Source: Saccharum officinarum (taxonomy: Eukaryota > Streptophyta > Magnoliopsida > Poales > Poaceae). From it: 64,000 nucleotides of DNA. The stretch lies in assembly GCA_020631735.1 (NCBI GenBank), contig CM036199.1:17897553-17961552 (forward strand). The letters run 5' to 3'. The position numbers and the translations under genes are program-made. Every line of letters begins with the position of its first letter. The first letter of the stretch is position 1. Below are positions 11,173 through 22,552 of this stretch, one piece after another. The notes beneath the pieces were generated by a model. The model ran no database searches. It was not told the origin of the DNA and saw only the letters and a program-made list of their open reading frames with translations.

Positions 11173-13164
11173 TCATCCACTCTTTGATGGTACCCAAACA
11201 AGTTTGGGTCCTCTCAAGTTAGGTGCAACATACTTAGGCATTGCCTTAGTATGAATAGCGGGATGTTTTGCAATTGCAATCATAGAGGTACCATTGCCAT
11301 CCTTTCTAAGCACAATATTATCATCAATTGAAATAGGCTTAGAATCATTACCTAGGGGACATGAATGAGCCATGTGTCCCCTTTCCCGGCATAAGTAGCA
11401 ACTTCTTTTAGAGTGAGCCTTTTCTTCCTTGCTCATGTGTTGCTTCTCAATGCCTTGCCTCTTATGAGTTGCTTGAGCCTTCTTCTCAAGGTTGGTAGGA
11501 CACCCCGAGACAAAGTGTCCCATATCTTCACATTTGAAGCACTTGATGTGAGTCAAATTTCTTTTCTCATTTTGATTCTTGCTCATCATCTTGGCATCTT
11601 GAATTTGCATTGGATGCCTTGCTTTACCACCCCTTCTTGTTTTCTTTTTCTTCTTTATCAAGTCACCATCATCTCCATGGTTGATCTTGATTTGTTCTTG
11701 GAGTGTCTTCTCTTGCTCAACTAGTGGCTTTGGTTGAGGCTTTACTTGTTGCTTCACCAATTGCTTAGTTGGGCACATTGAGGTGAGATGACCCCAAGTG
11801 CGGCACTTGAAGCACTTGACATACTTTAGCCTCTCTTCTTCTTTCATCTTTTTGAGCTTCTCAATGTTTGGGCAACCATTAGCAAGATGTCCCACTTCAT
11901 GGCATCGATAGCACATGGAATGCGAGAGCTTCTTTTGGAGTAGTCTCTTCATTCTCTTTTCTTGCTTTCTTTCGCCCCTTGTCAATTTTTTCTTGAAGCC
12001 AAGGCCACTTTTATCACCAAGGTTTCTTTGAGCCTTCATTATGTGCTCAAAGGTGACTTTTGAGTTGTAGCACCTCTCTAACTTGTTGCTCAAATTCTTC
12101 ACTTCACTTTTGAGCTCATTGTTCTCCTTCAAAAGGTTAGTCTCACAAGACATAGAAGTAGAACAAGCATTTAATTGTGAAGAACATGGTATTAATAAAT
12201 CATCACAAGAGGTGGATACATGCTTCTTGCCTACATCACAAGGGTTAGTAATATGTGATTGATAATTTGACCCAAATGATGAGCTCTCACTAGTTTTGAG
12301 TTTTTCATTAGAAAGTTTATTAGTGAGTAAAGCATGTTCTTGTGCCAAGTTATCATGAGCAACACTAAGTTCCTCATGAGCCAATTTTAGCTCCTCATGT
12401 GAACAAGTAGTAACATAAAGTAGATGCTTTTGTTGTTCACATGTGGTTTTTAGAAATGAGTTTTCATTTTTCAATTTACTTGTTTTTGCCATCTCATTTC
12501 TTAGGGCCTTTGAGAGTTTATATAGAAGCTCAAAATTTGGACCATCACAATCAACAACAAAACCACCAATAGATACCTTAGTGTTACCATGTGACATGGA
12601 ACAATGTGGTGATGTTGAAGAGCTTGTTGAAGCATCACTCTCATAGCCATCATCTTCACCATCAAGTGTGCATGGAGTAGAATCATTGCTTGCATCACTT
12701 GTGGCATTATCATTCCTCTTGTCAAGTGATCTTGTGATATGATCATCTTTGTCATCACTTGACCGTGAGGTGGAGCAATCCTCCATAACCACCTTATTGT
12801 GGTCATGCTCAACATCCTCATGCGCCTCTTCCTTGGGCTCATCTTCATTGGAGATCACCCCATATTTCTCATTTAGAAACACCCAAATTTCATGGGCGGA
12901 CTCGAAGTCTATGATCTCATGAAGTATGCTACTATCCATAGATCGATATAAAGTATTAGTAGCTTGGCTATCGAGATGTAGGCATTTACTTTGCGCTTGA
13001 GTTGCATTCTTTTTATCAATTGCAAAGGAAAAGCCCACATCTACGATCCACCACATTTGAGGAGAAATAAACTTAAAATTGCATGTCATCCAATTTCTCC
13101 ACCGTGCAAAGTGTGTGCCATAAAAAATGTGTGGACACTCAACATCTAGCCCATAAGCCGCCAT
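11173..13164 (-). CDS. gag-like polyprotein with four CCHC zinc knuckles (663 aa)
   Basis: The frame is intact from ATG 13164, 52 bp after the LTR, so this is the only protein of the element. The N-terminus (MAAYGLDVECPHIFYGTHFA, then WRNWMTCNFKF and a WVFLNEKYG segment near residue 100) is the copia gag core (DUF4219/UBN2-like). A Ser/Asp-rich acidic stretch follows (about 110-190), then heptad-like coiled segments (about 210-360), and CCHC knuckles near residues 415, 448, 540 and 586 (CYRCHEVGHLANGC, CFKCRTWGHLTSMC, CFKCEDMGHFVSGC, CYLCRERGHMAHSC). Gag would package element RNA into particles in the cytoplasm. The preserved frame agrees with recent insertion. Four knuckles are more than the one or two common in copia gag. 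Confidence 0.9.
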   Translation of the reverse strand: MAAYGLDVECPHIFYGTHFARWRNWMTCNFKFISPQMWWIVDVGFSFAIDKKNATQAQSKCLHLDSQATNTLYRSMDSSILHEIIDFESAHEIWVFLNEKYGVISNEDEPKEEAHEDVEHDHNKVVMEDCSTSRSSDDKDDHITRSLDKRNDNATSDASNDSTPCTLDGEDDGYESDASTSSSTSPHCSMSHGNTKVSIGGFVVDCDGPNFELLYKLSKALRNEMAKTSKLKNENSFLKTTCEQQKHLLYVTTCSHEELKLAHEELSVAHDNLAQEHALLTNKLSNEKLKTSESSSFGSNYQSHITNPCDVGKKHVSTSCDDLLIPCSSQLNACSTSMSCETNLLKENNELKSEVKNLSNKLERCYNSKVTFEHIMKAQRNLGDKSGLGFKKKLTRGERKQEKRMKRLLQKKLSHSMCYRCHEVGHLANGCPNIEKLKKMKEEERLKYVKCFKCRTWGHLTSMCPTKQLVKQQVKPQPKPLVEQEKTLQEQIKINHGDDGDLIKKKKKTRRGGKARHPMQIQDAKMMSKNQNEKRNLTHIKCFKCEDMGHFVSGCPTNLEKKAQATHKRQGIEKQHMSKEEKAHSKRSCYLCRERGHMAHSCPLGNDSKPISIDDNIVLRKDGNGTSMIAIAKHPAIHTKAMPKYVAPNLRGPKLVWVPSKSG

Positions 13165-13196
13165 CCTCTCGGGTCGGTGAAGACCACAAAAGAGAG

Positions 13197-13215
13197 ACCC
13201 GGCTCCGATACCACT
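13197..13215 (-). other. primer-binding site of the nested element, tRNA-Met-like
   Basis: On the sense strand AGTGGTATCGGAGCC follows the LTR end CCCTACA. TGGTATCGGAGCC differs by one base from the usual tRNA-Met primer site TGGTATCAGAGCC. Confidence 0.8.
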
Positions 13216-15723
13216 TGTAGGGTCGAGATGGCGGACTAGAGGGGGGGTGAATAGTCCTTTCTAAAACTTAAGCGTGTTGGCTAACCAAAAACAAATGCGG
13301 AATTAAACTTATCGGTCTAGCCAAGACTTCACCCCTCTAACTAAGTTCACAAGCACCTCACAAAGATCCTAATTAAGCAACTAAGGTGCTTTCCTTAGCA
13401 AGAGCTCTCCTATTTAATTCTAGAGCAAGGTCACACAAACCTATGCACTAGTACTATGCAAGCAAGAGGGAGCTCCTACACAATTCTAGTAAGCAAAGCG
13501 CACAAAGCCTAAGCTCACTAGCAGTGCTCAATAACAAGGCAACTAATGCCAAATTAGAGAGCGCAAAACACTTAGCTACACAAACTAAGCAATGTGACTA
13601 ACAAGGTTACACAAACCAAATTAATCACGCAAAGGGGAAGCTTCTAGCTACACAAGCAAGAAGACAACTAGCAAGCTACACAAGCAAACTAGTTACGAGA
13701 GCAACTACACAAGCACAAGTATATATGAAAGTAAATACAAGCTTGTGTTGCACGAAGGCAAACCACCGAGAAGAGTAGACAATGTTGACACGGTGATTTT
13801 CTCCCGAGGTTCACTTGGATGCCACCAAGCTACGTCCCCGTTGTGTCGACCAACACTTAGATGGTTCCTCGGTGTGACCCTCAAGTCACTTGCCCCTCAA
13901 GGCACGCCCCGCAAGGCACCGCAAGACACCACTCTCAAGTGAGGTAGCTCAATGACACGCTCAACTAGAGTTGCTCTTCGCGATCCCCGCGGGGTGAGCA
14001 CAATCCCCCTCACAAAGCTTCTCCGGAGCCTCGCACAATCTTCTTGCGAGCTTCGACGGAGCCACAAGCCACCAAGCCGTCTAGGAGGTGGCAACCTCCA
14101 AGAGTAACAAGCACTACCGGCTTGCAACACGATCACCTAGTGCCACTTGATGCAACCTCACGATGCAATCGCACTAGAATCGCTCTCTCACTCGATCCGA
14201 TGAACACTATCAAGCATGAGTGAGTTAGAGGGCTCCCAAGCACTACCACACAAGCCACCAAGGCTAAAGTGTGCTCCACTATCGGCCAAGGCCGGCCACA
14301 AGGTCTATTTATAACCCCACAGTCAAATAGAGCCGTTACCCCTTCACTCACGTTTTTCGCGGGACCACCGGACGCGCCGATCGTAACAGACCGGACGCGC
14401 TCAACCGCGTCCGGTGTCCCTACGACATCCACGTGTTCACGAAATTCAAATTCGTCCGTTAGATCTTCCAACGGTCACTGCGCGCCAACGGTCAAACGAG
14501 CCACCGGACGCGCTGTTGCGAACCACCGGACGCGCCGGTGCGCACAGTTCCCGCGCGCGCGAAGACAAGACCGGACGCGCTGCTCGCAACCACCGGACGC
14601 CACAGTACCCGCGTCCGGTGCGAGTCCAGTAAGCTCCCGAGACCACCGGACGCGTCCGATGGTGTGACACCGGACGCGCACCGCGTCCGACGTCCTCGTT
14701 TCCCTCAGGGCGCAAGACCGGACGCGCCGGTCCCGTGGGTCACCGGACGCGCTGGTGTCAAACCCTAGCCCGCGCGCCTGACCCGACGCTGCACTGACCG
14801 GACGCGCCGGTCGCACAGAGCCCGCGTCCGGTGCAGCGTCCGGTGCTGCGTCCGGTGCTGCGTCCGGTGCACCTCTGTGACCTCCGTTCCTTTTCAAACT
14901 TTCGGCGCAATGGAAAATAGGCATTTCATTTCCCCGAAATCGCCTGAATCCCGCGCTCGCACGCTCGGCGGGAGGGAGAGAGAAACTCAAACCCCTCTCT
15001 ACCCGCAAACCACAGCGCGACCAACACCACCTTTGCAAATGTGCCAACACCATCAAGTGTACATCTCCATGTGCTTGTGTGTTAGCTTTTTCTCAATCAT
15101 TTTCAAAGGAGTTAGGCACTCAACTTGCCTCGCCACTCGATCCTAACACGTATGCACAGTTAGATCGCTCAAGTGGCACTAGATGACCGATATGCAAACA
15201 AGTTTGCCCCTCTTGATAGTACGGCCATCTATCCTAAACCCGGTCATAAACTTCTCTACACACCTATGACCGGTGAAATGGAAATGCCCTAGGTTATACC
15301 TTTGCCTTGCGCATTCCACTCCATCTCCTCTGACGTTGATGCAACTCATGCACCAACCAATCACCAAATGATATGATTCACTTCATATCATCACGTGACC
15401 GTATTGGTTCATCGATCTTGACCTCACTTGCTCTTCACCGTTGCATTGGTCCGTCGGCGCCAAGTCTTGCCCAAGCTTCACCATCGCATGGTCCTTCGCT
15501 TCGAAGCCTCAACTTGCCCTTCACCTTCACAACCGGTCCTTCGAGCCAAGCCTCATCTTGATCTTCTCCATCTTGGTCACATGACTCCATGTCATGTCTC
15601 ATATGCAATGAGCTTCTTCATGACACCATCACATGTGGACTAATCTCCTGTGTATCTCACATAACCACATATTAGTCCACCTAAGTTGTCACTCAATTAC
15701 CAAAACCAACCAAGGACCTTTCA
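13216..15723 (-). repeat. 5' LTR (sense) of the nested gag-only element
   Basis: It is 2508 bp and near-identical to 5269-7788. Visible differences are one base each around 14120, 14200, 14282 and 14427, plus one missing 12-bp unit near 14840-14870. Target copy CCAGC follows at 15724. Confidence 0.95.
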
Positions 15724-15728
15724 CCAGC

Positions 15729-18700
15729 ACCGGCGGCGGGCGCTCCTGGCCCAGCTACTACAACCCCTGGATGGGGTCCATCCAGATGTGGCTAGGAGGC
15801 CCCCGACCCCCTCTAGCACCCATCCCGGTGCCTCCCCACCTTCTGCAGGCGTAGCAGCAGGAGCAACATCAGGCGCAGCAGCAGCAGGCGCTCTTCGTCA
15901 CCCAGTAGCAGGCACAGCAGCAGGCGCAGGCGCTGCAACAACAGCAACAGGCCCTCCAGCAGCAGCAGGCGCTCCTGCATCAGCAGGCGCTTCAGCAGCC
16001 TCCTGCCGCTGCTGATGGCCAAGGACAGTGGGGTGCTCCGGGCTTCTACAACCCTGTGGCCGGGCTCCCTTCTTGGGATCCCGCGGCTCTCGCCTCCAGT
16101 TTCAGCACAACGACGCTCAATCCTCCAGCGTCCAATGACTGGTTTTTCGACTCAGGTGCTACCTCCCACATGACATCTCACTCCTCTTCTCTTTCTCATT
16201 ATTCTTTCCCGCGGTATCCTATTCCTTCATCAATTATTGTCGGTAATGGTTCTACACTCCCTGTTACAGCCACCGGCTCGACAGAGTTATCTCCTAATTT
16301 ACGTCTTAATAATGTTCTTGTGTCTCCACAGCTTATTAAGAATCTCATCTCTGACCGCCAATTTACTATCGATAATAATTGTTCTGTGGAATTTGACCCC
16401 GCTGGTTGTTCTGTGAAGGTTCTTCCCTCTCGGAGAGAGATCGTCAGGTGTGATAGCTCCGGGCCACTATACCCACTTCGTCTACCACCAGCACAATCTC
16501 TTGTCGCCCGAACTTCATCTCCACTGTGGCATCGCCGTCTCGGCCACCCCGGTCATGACGCGTTATCCAAGATTGCATCTAGTGTTTCTAGTCAGATTTC
16601 AGATTGCTCAGAGTTATGTCATGCCTGTCAGTAGGACGACATGTTCGTCTTCCATTTCATGTGTCAACCTCCCGCGCATCTAATAAGTTTGACCTTATAT
16701 ATTGTGATTTGTGGACATCTCCAGTTGTCAGCATTTCTGGTTTTAAATATTATTTAGTCATACTTGATGATTGCACTCATTATTTGTGGACGTTTCCTTT
16801 GTGCCTTAAATCTGATACATTCAGCACACTAGCAAACTTCATTGCCCATGTCTCCACTCAGTTCGGTGCTAGCGTCAAAGCTGTCCAGTGCGACAACGGG
16901 AAAGAGTTTGACAACTCTACCTCCCGCCACTTCTTTCTCACACAGGGCATTCATCTTCGCATGTCCTGCCCCTACACTTCCTCCCACAATGGTAAAGCTG
17001 AACGCATTATTCGCTCTATTAATAATGTTGTTCGCTCTTTACTCTTTCAGGCCTCCATGCCTCCGTCCTACTGGGTAGAGGCCCTCTCTACAGCCACGGT
17101 CTCCTTAACATTTTGCCAACCAAGACTCTACAGTTTTCCACGCCTCACCTAGCATTGTTTGGCACTCCACCCAAATATGATCACCTTCGAGTTTTCGGTT
17201 GCAAATGTTATCCCAACCTATCGGTCACTGCCACCCACAAACTTTCCCCTAGGTCTGCCCTGTGCGTCTTCCTAGGATACTCCTCTCATCATAAAGGATA
17301 CCGCTGCCTTGACCTCTCCACTAATAGAGTGCTAATTTCTCGGCACGTCATCTTCGATGAAACGGCCTTCCCGTTTTCTGAGAAACATGGTCCCTCTATT
17401 CCAGCGGATCTAGATTTTCTTGATGATGCTATTGATTATGTGCCCGCTCCAATTGGACCGTTGCACAAGCTTTTACCTGCAGGAACCTCACCAGGCGCCT
17501 CCAGCTCTACTGGTGCCCCTGCCGGTCCTTCTGTGACTGTGCCTGGGGCGCCCTCTGCCTCCAGCGCCCCTACCGGTCCTTCTGTGACTGTGCCTGGGGC
17601 GCCCTCACTCGACGCGGACTCCCCAGAGGACTCTCCGGTGCCCGCGCTCTACATCCCGCCTGCGCTGCGGACACCGGGGACCCCTCCCGCGCCACGCGCG
17701 GCCACCAGGACGGTCTCTCCAGCACCTTCACCCACGGGAGCTCTGTACGTCCCGCCTGCCCTCCGTGCGGGCGCGACATCTCCAGCAGCAGCGCGAGGAC
17801 CCCCGCCTGGGTTCCCGCCTCTTCGCCCGGCGCCTCAGTTCGTCTACTCGCGTCGGCCTCGTCCACCACCTGAGGCTCCAGTTGCTCCCTTGCCCAAGGG
17901 CGCGGTTGCTGTTCCACCAGTCACCAATCAGCACGCCATGGGCACTCGGTTAAAGAGTGGATTTCTGATGCCTGCTGCTTATCATGCCGCATCCTTGTCA
18001 CCTGTACCGAAGACTGCTCGTAGCGCTCTTTTTGACCCCAACTGGCGAGCAGCTATGGTGGAAGAACATCGTGCATTACTTGAGAACAACACTTGGGATC
18101 TTGTGCCACGTCCTCAACATGCTAATGTCGTTTCTGGCAAGTGGATTTTCAAGCACAAATTCCAGTCTGATGGTTCTCTTGAGCGGTATAAGGCCCGATG
18201 GGTTCTTCATGGCTTTACTCAGAGGCCTGGTGTCGATTTTGATGAAACTTTTAGTCCCGTGGTGAAGCCTGCTACAGTTCGTACCGTGTTGTCGCTGGCT
18301 CTCTCTTGTCAATGGCCGATCCATCAGCTTGATGTGAAGAATGCGTTTCTTCATGGCAACTTGACAGAGACAGTCTACTGCCAGCAGCCACTTGGGTTCG
18401 AGGACACCGCTCATCCAGATTATGTGTGTCTCCTGAAGAAGTCGCTCTACGGTCTCAAGCAGGCGCCCAGAGCCTGGTACAGTCGGATGGCCTCCTACTT
18501 GATTTCTATTTGGTTTGTGGAAGCCAAGTCTGACACCTCATTGTTCATATACCGGCGTGGGTCCGACAAAGCGTACTTGTTGCTTTATGTTGATGATATT
18601 GTCCTCACTGCTTCTTCACCAGATCTCCTTCGGCGGATTATCTCAGCCCTTCAGCGTGAGTTTGCTATGAAAGATCTTGGTGACCTGCATCATTTCCTTG

Positions 18701-19530
18701 GCATGCACGTTAAGCGCAGTGGTGATGGTCTCTTTCTTTCCCAGCGACAGTACATGCTTGACATCCTAGACCGTGCAGGGATGGCTGACTGCAAAACCTG
18801 CTCCACTCCAGTTGACACCAATCCGAAGGTTGCTGCAGCTGATGGGGCGCCAGTATCTGATCCTACAGATTTTCGCAGTCTTGCAGGGGCTCTTCAGTAT
18901 CTGACTTTTACTCGACCAGACATTGCGTACGCTGTTCAGCAGGTCTGTCTTCACATGCACGACCCTCGTGAGCCTCATCTTGCTGCTCTGAAGAGGATTC
19001 TTTGTTATGTTCGAGGCACTCTACATCTTGGTCTTCTGTTGCGACCGTCGACTTCGACTGATCTTGTCGTCTACACTAATGCTGATTGGGCTGGCTGTCC
19101 CGACACTCGTAAATCCACCTCGGGTTATGCGGTGTTTCTTGGTGACAACCTTGTGTCATGGTCCTCCAAGCGACAGAACACGGTGTCAAGATCAAGTGCT
19201 GAAGCCGAATATCGCGCGGTGGCCAATGGAGTTGCAGAGGCCACCTGGCTGCGCCAGCTTCTTCACGAATTGCACTCTCCTCTCCGGCGCGCTACACTAG
19301 TGTATTGCGACAATATCAGTGCCGTCTACATGTCCTCCAATCCGGTTCAGCATCAGCGAACTAAGCACATTGAGATTGACCTTCACTTCGTTCGGGAGCG
19401 TGTTGCTATTGGTGATCTTCGAGTTCTGCATGTTCCTACTTCCTCACAGTATGCAGACATCTTCACCAAAGGGCTACCATCTTCTGTATTCACGGAGTTC
19501 AGGACCAGTCTAAACGTGCAGAGTGGCTGA
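15729..19530 (+). pseudogene. copia pol (protease, integrase, reverse transcriptase, RNase H), broken
   Basis: A Gln-rich linker with TAG stops (15852-15854 and near 15903) leads into protease (DSGATSHM near 16150) and a GAG-pre-integrase motif (LWHRRLGHPG near 16530). A one-base deletion near 16632 moves the integrase core (DLIYCDLW, VQCDNGKEF, SHNGKAERI) to another frame. A second frameshift near 17100 moves the integrase tail, reverse transcriptase and RNase H to a third frame, open to 19530. RT motifs KARWVLHGFTQRPGVDF, QLDVKNAFLHG and YVDD (near 18590) are intact, as are RNase H ADWAGC and SSAEAEYRA. These lesions make the polyprotein non-functional. Confidence 0.9.
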
Positions 19531-19536
19531 CGTTTC

Positions 19537-19549
19537 GACTGCGGGGGTG
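19537..19549 (+). other. polypurine tract of the outer copia element
   Basis: The G-rich tract GCGGGGGTG lies immediately before the 3' LTR. Confidence 0.6.
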
Positions 19550-19761
19550 TGTTAGAGTATGCGCCCTATTGGGCTGGCCTTGGGCCTGGCACCAGCCGCA
19601 TGGGCTGAGGTGCCTTGTAGGTTAAGAATAGATAGATGACTTGAATAGGCAAGGATCACAGTTGATTGGGTGTTTCTATAAACCCTAGTGCTCCTTGCCT
19701 ATATAATTGTACCCCTGTACTCATCTGTCATTCAATCAATCTATTAGCTCAATTACTCTCA
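19550..19761 (+). repeat. 3' LTR of the outer copia element
   Basis: It starts TGTTAGAGTATGCGCC and ends AATTACTCTCA, followed by target copy CCATC. It lacks a 2-bp TA present in the 5' LTR near 3886. Confidence 0.95.
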
Positions 19762-20737
19762 CCATCATCTTTGATTCTTTCTCAAGCTTCTTTGATTCCA
19801 TCTCAAGCTTCCTCCCCTCAATCTCTAGCTTCTTTGACTCTCTATTCTCCTGTGCTGTTAGATGAGCAAGCTTTGTGGTCTCAATCTTGTCAGAAGACAA
19901 CTTTTGTGCAATTCTAGCACCTTCATGCGTTTTGCATTAGCTTCTTCTTGAACCTTGCTGAGTTTATCAAGCTTTTCAACTGCGGATTCCTTTGATTTTC
20001 CATCATCATGCATTGCCTTTGACTTGTCTTTCACAGCAAGAGCGGCCTTTTTAGCTGCCTTTTGTCCCTTTGGTCGCTTTGGCATCTCATCTTCAGTTTG
20101 AAAATTTTCTCCGTCTTCTTCGAGATGATATGACTTCCTTTTACGAGCGTTCTTCAGTTTTTCATTTAATGTTTTCCACTTCGGCACTTTACGATAGATT
20201 TTCTAAACATTCTTAAGGACAAAGGGTTCTAGCTTTTCATTTTTGTTGTCCTCCAAATAGAACTCGTCAGCTGCATCAATCCACATTTGATCGGAGTAGC
20301 CACTTGTATACACTCTGCGAGCCTTCAAATATGCACATTCAAAGAGGTCACGCCACCTATTAATCTTGTGCCATCGATCCTTGGCTTGCTTTGCATTCCT
20401 TTTCCTTTTGCGATGGGGTGTTCTTGTTGTATGCCTTAATAACATCACCCCAATATGCTTCGTCCTTCCTATCGGCTTTGGTGGTTGAGTCCGTCGAATT
20501 TTCAATCCAAGCACTCATCAATACTTCGTCTTCTTCAAGTGTCCACATAATCCGTTTCTCAGTCCGAACATTTTCATTCTCTCTCTCAACTACATTGATC
20601 TCAGGAACCTTGTTTGATAGGATTTCCACATCTAGGGACGAACTTCCTCCATTGGTCTCAGGAAGAGGTATATTGGTAGAGCTACTGTGAGCAGGTGCAC
20701 CAAACAAATGGAAATTGTGAGGTTGGTTACCGAAGTA

Positions 20738-20996
20738 CTCCCTCTGGGTTGGTAAAGAAAGTCGTTTTGGACAAGGTTTGGATCAAACATTGGGAATATA
20801 AATCATGAATAACTTTTAAGTTGTTGAGTTTGAAAACGTGAAAACCACGTGAATAGATTTGTCTTGAAAAATACTTTTATAAAAATATACACATATCACT
20901 TTTCAATAAATATTTTTATAAAAATAAGAAGTCAAAGTTATGCTTTGTAGACCATGTCGTTGTCTAAAACGACTTCTTTTACCAACCTGGAGGGAG
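20738..20996. mobile_element. Stowaway MITE inside the ORF1-like pseudogene
   Basis: The left end CTCCCTCTGGGTTGGTAAA and the right end TTTACCAACCTGGAGGGAG are inverted copies with one mismatch, flanked by TA (20736-20737, 20997-20998). It interrupts the codon series encoding FMRYFGN without other loss, so it inserted into an already formed coding exon. Confidence 0.9.
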
Positions 20997-21039
20997 TACC
21001 TCATGAAACCACCAGATGGATGTGCGTTTTTATCCCTGC

Positions 21040-22552
21040 AAAATAAAGTTCACAAAGCCATTCAGTTTCAAAATCACAGCAATACTGCTCCTGCTCTACT
21101 CTGAAACACTTTAGTCTCAAAATGCATCCAATTTCTCTTACTGGTGACAATAAAAATGAGTCAATTGTGCTGGTTGTCTTTCTACTACTAAAATTGGTTC
21201 CTTCTACTATCTTGGATTTTTTTGCAGCTTCTATTATCTTTTCAGTATTAGCAATGTGGCTTTTATTGCAGCTTCTATGATCCTTACATTCGCAAAGCAC
21301 TTTTAGTCCAGTTGATGATTTCTTCAGTCATATTTGCAAACAGCACTGCTAGAGAATCTTACGGTTAACTCTTACATGCGTGCATCCACAATCAACATTC
21401 AGTAACGAAATTAGAGGTGAGCGATCACAAAAAGCATGGACTCACACTGAATTTAGCTTAGTTATTTTGTACTGTATTATCTAAACATACAATGATCATA
21501 AATTAGGATCCATACATGCTACATCAGCAAATAAGTAACATTTCCTTACAGCAGACATGGATCAGTAAGTTGCTATTCAGAGTTTCAGTAACTTGCAGAG
21601 ATCACAGAAGGTTGCGTTTTCAGAGTTTCAGTAACTTGCAGAGATCACAGAAGGTTGCTTAGCATGTTAGATCCAAACTTGCTGAACGCCCAAATGAAGG
21701 AGACACTAGACTAGCGCCGGTCGAATCCCACAAAGCAGATGGAGATGGAGAGAATGGAAATCCAGTTGTTGACGAAGAGGTGCCGGTGAAGCCACCACCA
21801 CTGTTGCTGGTGAAGCCGTGGTTGGTGAAGCCACCAACTCATCTGCCATCGATGGGGGAGGATTCGGCCAATGGGGAAGATGGCACGGCGGCGACGCCGA
21901 ATGCAGCCGATGCTGATGCCGCGCTGCCGCCGCCGCCAACAAGGAAGACGGGCACCGCCGAGCCGGATCCACGGTCAACAGAGAAAGGGGCCGCCGCCGA
22001 GCCGGATCCACGGCCAACCGAGAAGGGGCTGCCGCCCAGCCGGATCCACGGCCAGCTGAGGAAGGCAATGTCGCAGCTGCTGGTTTCACCTTGCCCTTCC
22101 GCCCCGACGCCGCTCCCAACGCCGCCGCCATGCTCGGGCTCATCCTCCCCGTATCTGGTGTCGTGCCCGTGTGCTCCATCTCGACGGCGAGGAAGGGAAA
22201 CGCCGCACCTTGAAGAAGCTCCAAATATACGAAGCCGGACATTGGATTTGGCGCGAAAAATGCATCTCTCGTGCGCGCGCAGCTGGATCTGCGAGCCCGT
22301 CGACTCGCGACGACGCCCCGTACAGCGCGCGTTGAGTCGGCGACATCACCTTAGACGACGAGCCCTCCTCGTCGCCTCGCGAGACGACGAGCGGACCTTC
22401 TCTCCTCATTGACTGTAGGAAAGCGGGGTTGTTTCTGCAAAATTCACAACACGCAGACGGGAGAAAACGTCGCGCCGTACGTATTCTATGCGGTATGATT
22501 GACACTGTCTCTTGTCTCGAATCAAATCCGAAAAGAAATATAAAAACAAACG
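21040..22552. other. degenerate 5' part of the Harbinger-like unit with short tandem repeats
   Basis: No convincing gene is seen. A 42-bp-period duplication of a TTTCAGTAACTTGCAGAG unit lies at about 21577-21658. At 21960-22060 a CCGGATCCACGG-containing unit of about 45 bp is repeated three times. A minus-strand open frame (21706-22242) passes through the latter and translates to low-complexity Ala/Pro/Arg text. It could be the pseudogene's 5' exon but shows no domain. Confidence 0.4.

Larger units (their letters stand above)
5269..15723 (-). mobile_element. young gag-only non-autonomous LTR element (TR-GAG type, Sirevirus-like copia)
   Basis: The element reads on the minus strand and spans 10,455 bp. 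Two LTRs (5269-7788 and 13216-15723) and a perfect CCAGC target duplication (5264-5268, 15724-15728) bound it. The sense order is LTR, tRNA-Met-like primer site, one 663-aa gag ORF, about 3.4 kb of AT-rich non-coding DNA, a polypurine tract, then LTR. No protease, integrase or reverse transcriptase is present, so mobility would depend on a related autonomous element. The LTRs differ by four substitutions that I can see plus one 12-bp repeat unit, about 0.16%, suggesting an insertion of the order of 60,000 years ago. TR-GAG elements are a known class of gag-only elements; the Sirevirus link is inferred from the multiple polypurine tracts and CpG-rich LTR. Confidence 0.9.
3717..19761 (+). mobile_element. 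Ty1/copia LTR retrotransposon, defective, containing a nested element
   Basis: LTRs of 214 and 212 bp bound the element, with target duplication CCATC at 3712-3716 and 19762-19766. A tRNA-Met type primer site follows the left LTR and a G-rich tract precedes the right LTR. Internal order is gag, protease, integrase, reverse transcriptase, RNase H, which is copia order. Without the nested insert the element is about 5.6 kb. The LTRs differ by four substitutions and a 2-bp indel that I can see, about 1.9%, which suggests roughly 0.7 million years at the commonly used grass LTR rate of 1.3e-8. Several stops and frameshifts make it inactive. Confidence 0.95.
3596..21039 (-). pseudogene. PIF/Harbinger ORF1-like Myb/NAM-associated protein, split by insertions
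   Basis: Read on the minus strand, fragments form one protein of the Ping/Pong ORF1 type. A probable 3' splice site at 21040 starts the exon with HPSGGFM; next comes a Myb/trihelix-like part (RIMWTLEEDEVLMSAWIENS, AYWGDVIKAY, KQAKDRWHKINRW), then a conserved VPKWK segment, then a charged NAM-associated C-terminus (RPKGQKAAKKAA, coiled EKE/KKLE repeats) ending KMLFPEFI-stop at 3596. Breaks: a Stowaway MITE at 20738-20996, a frameshift near 20415, TAG in place of a likely Trp codon near 20203, a frameshift near 19920, and the copia element at 3717-19761. Across both the MITE and the copia insertion the frame is continuous once the insert and one target copy are ignored, so the insertions themselves did not shift it. 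No ORF2 transposase is nearby. Confidence 0.75.
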
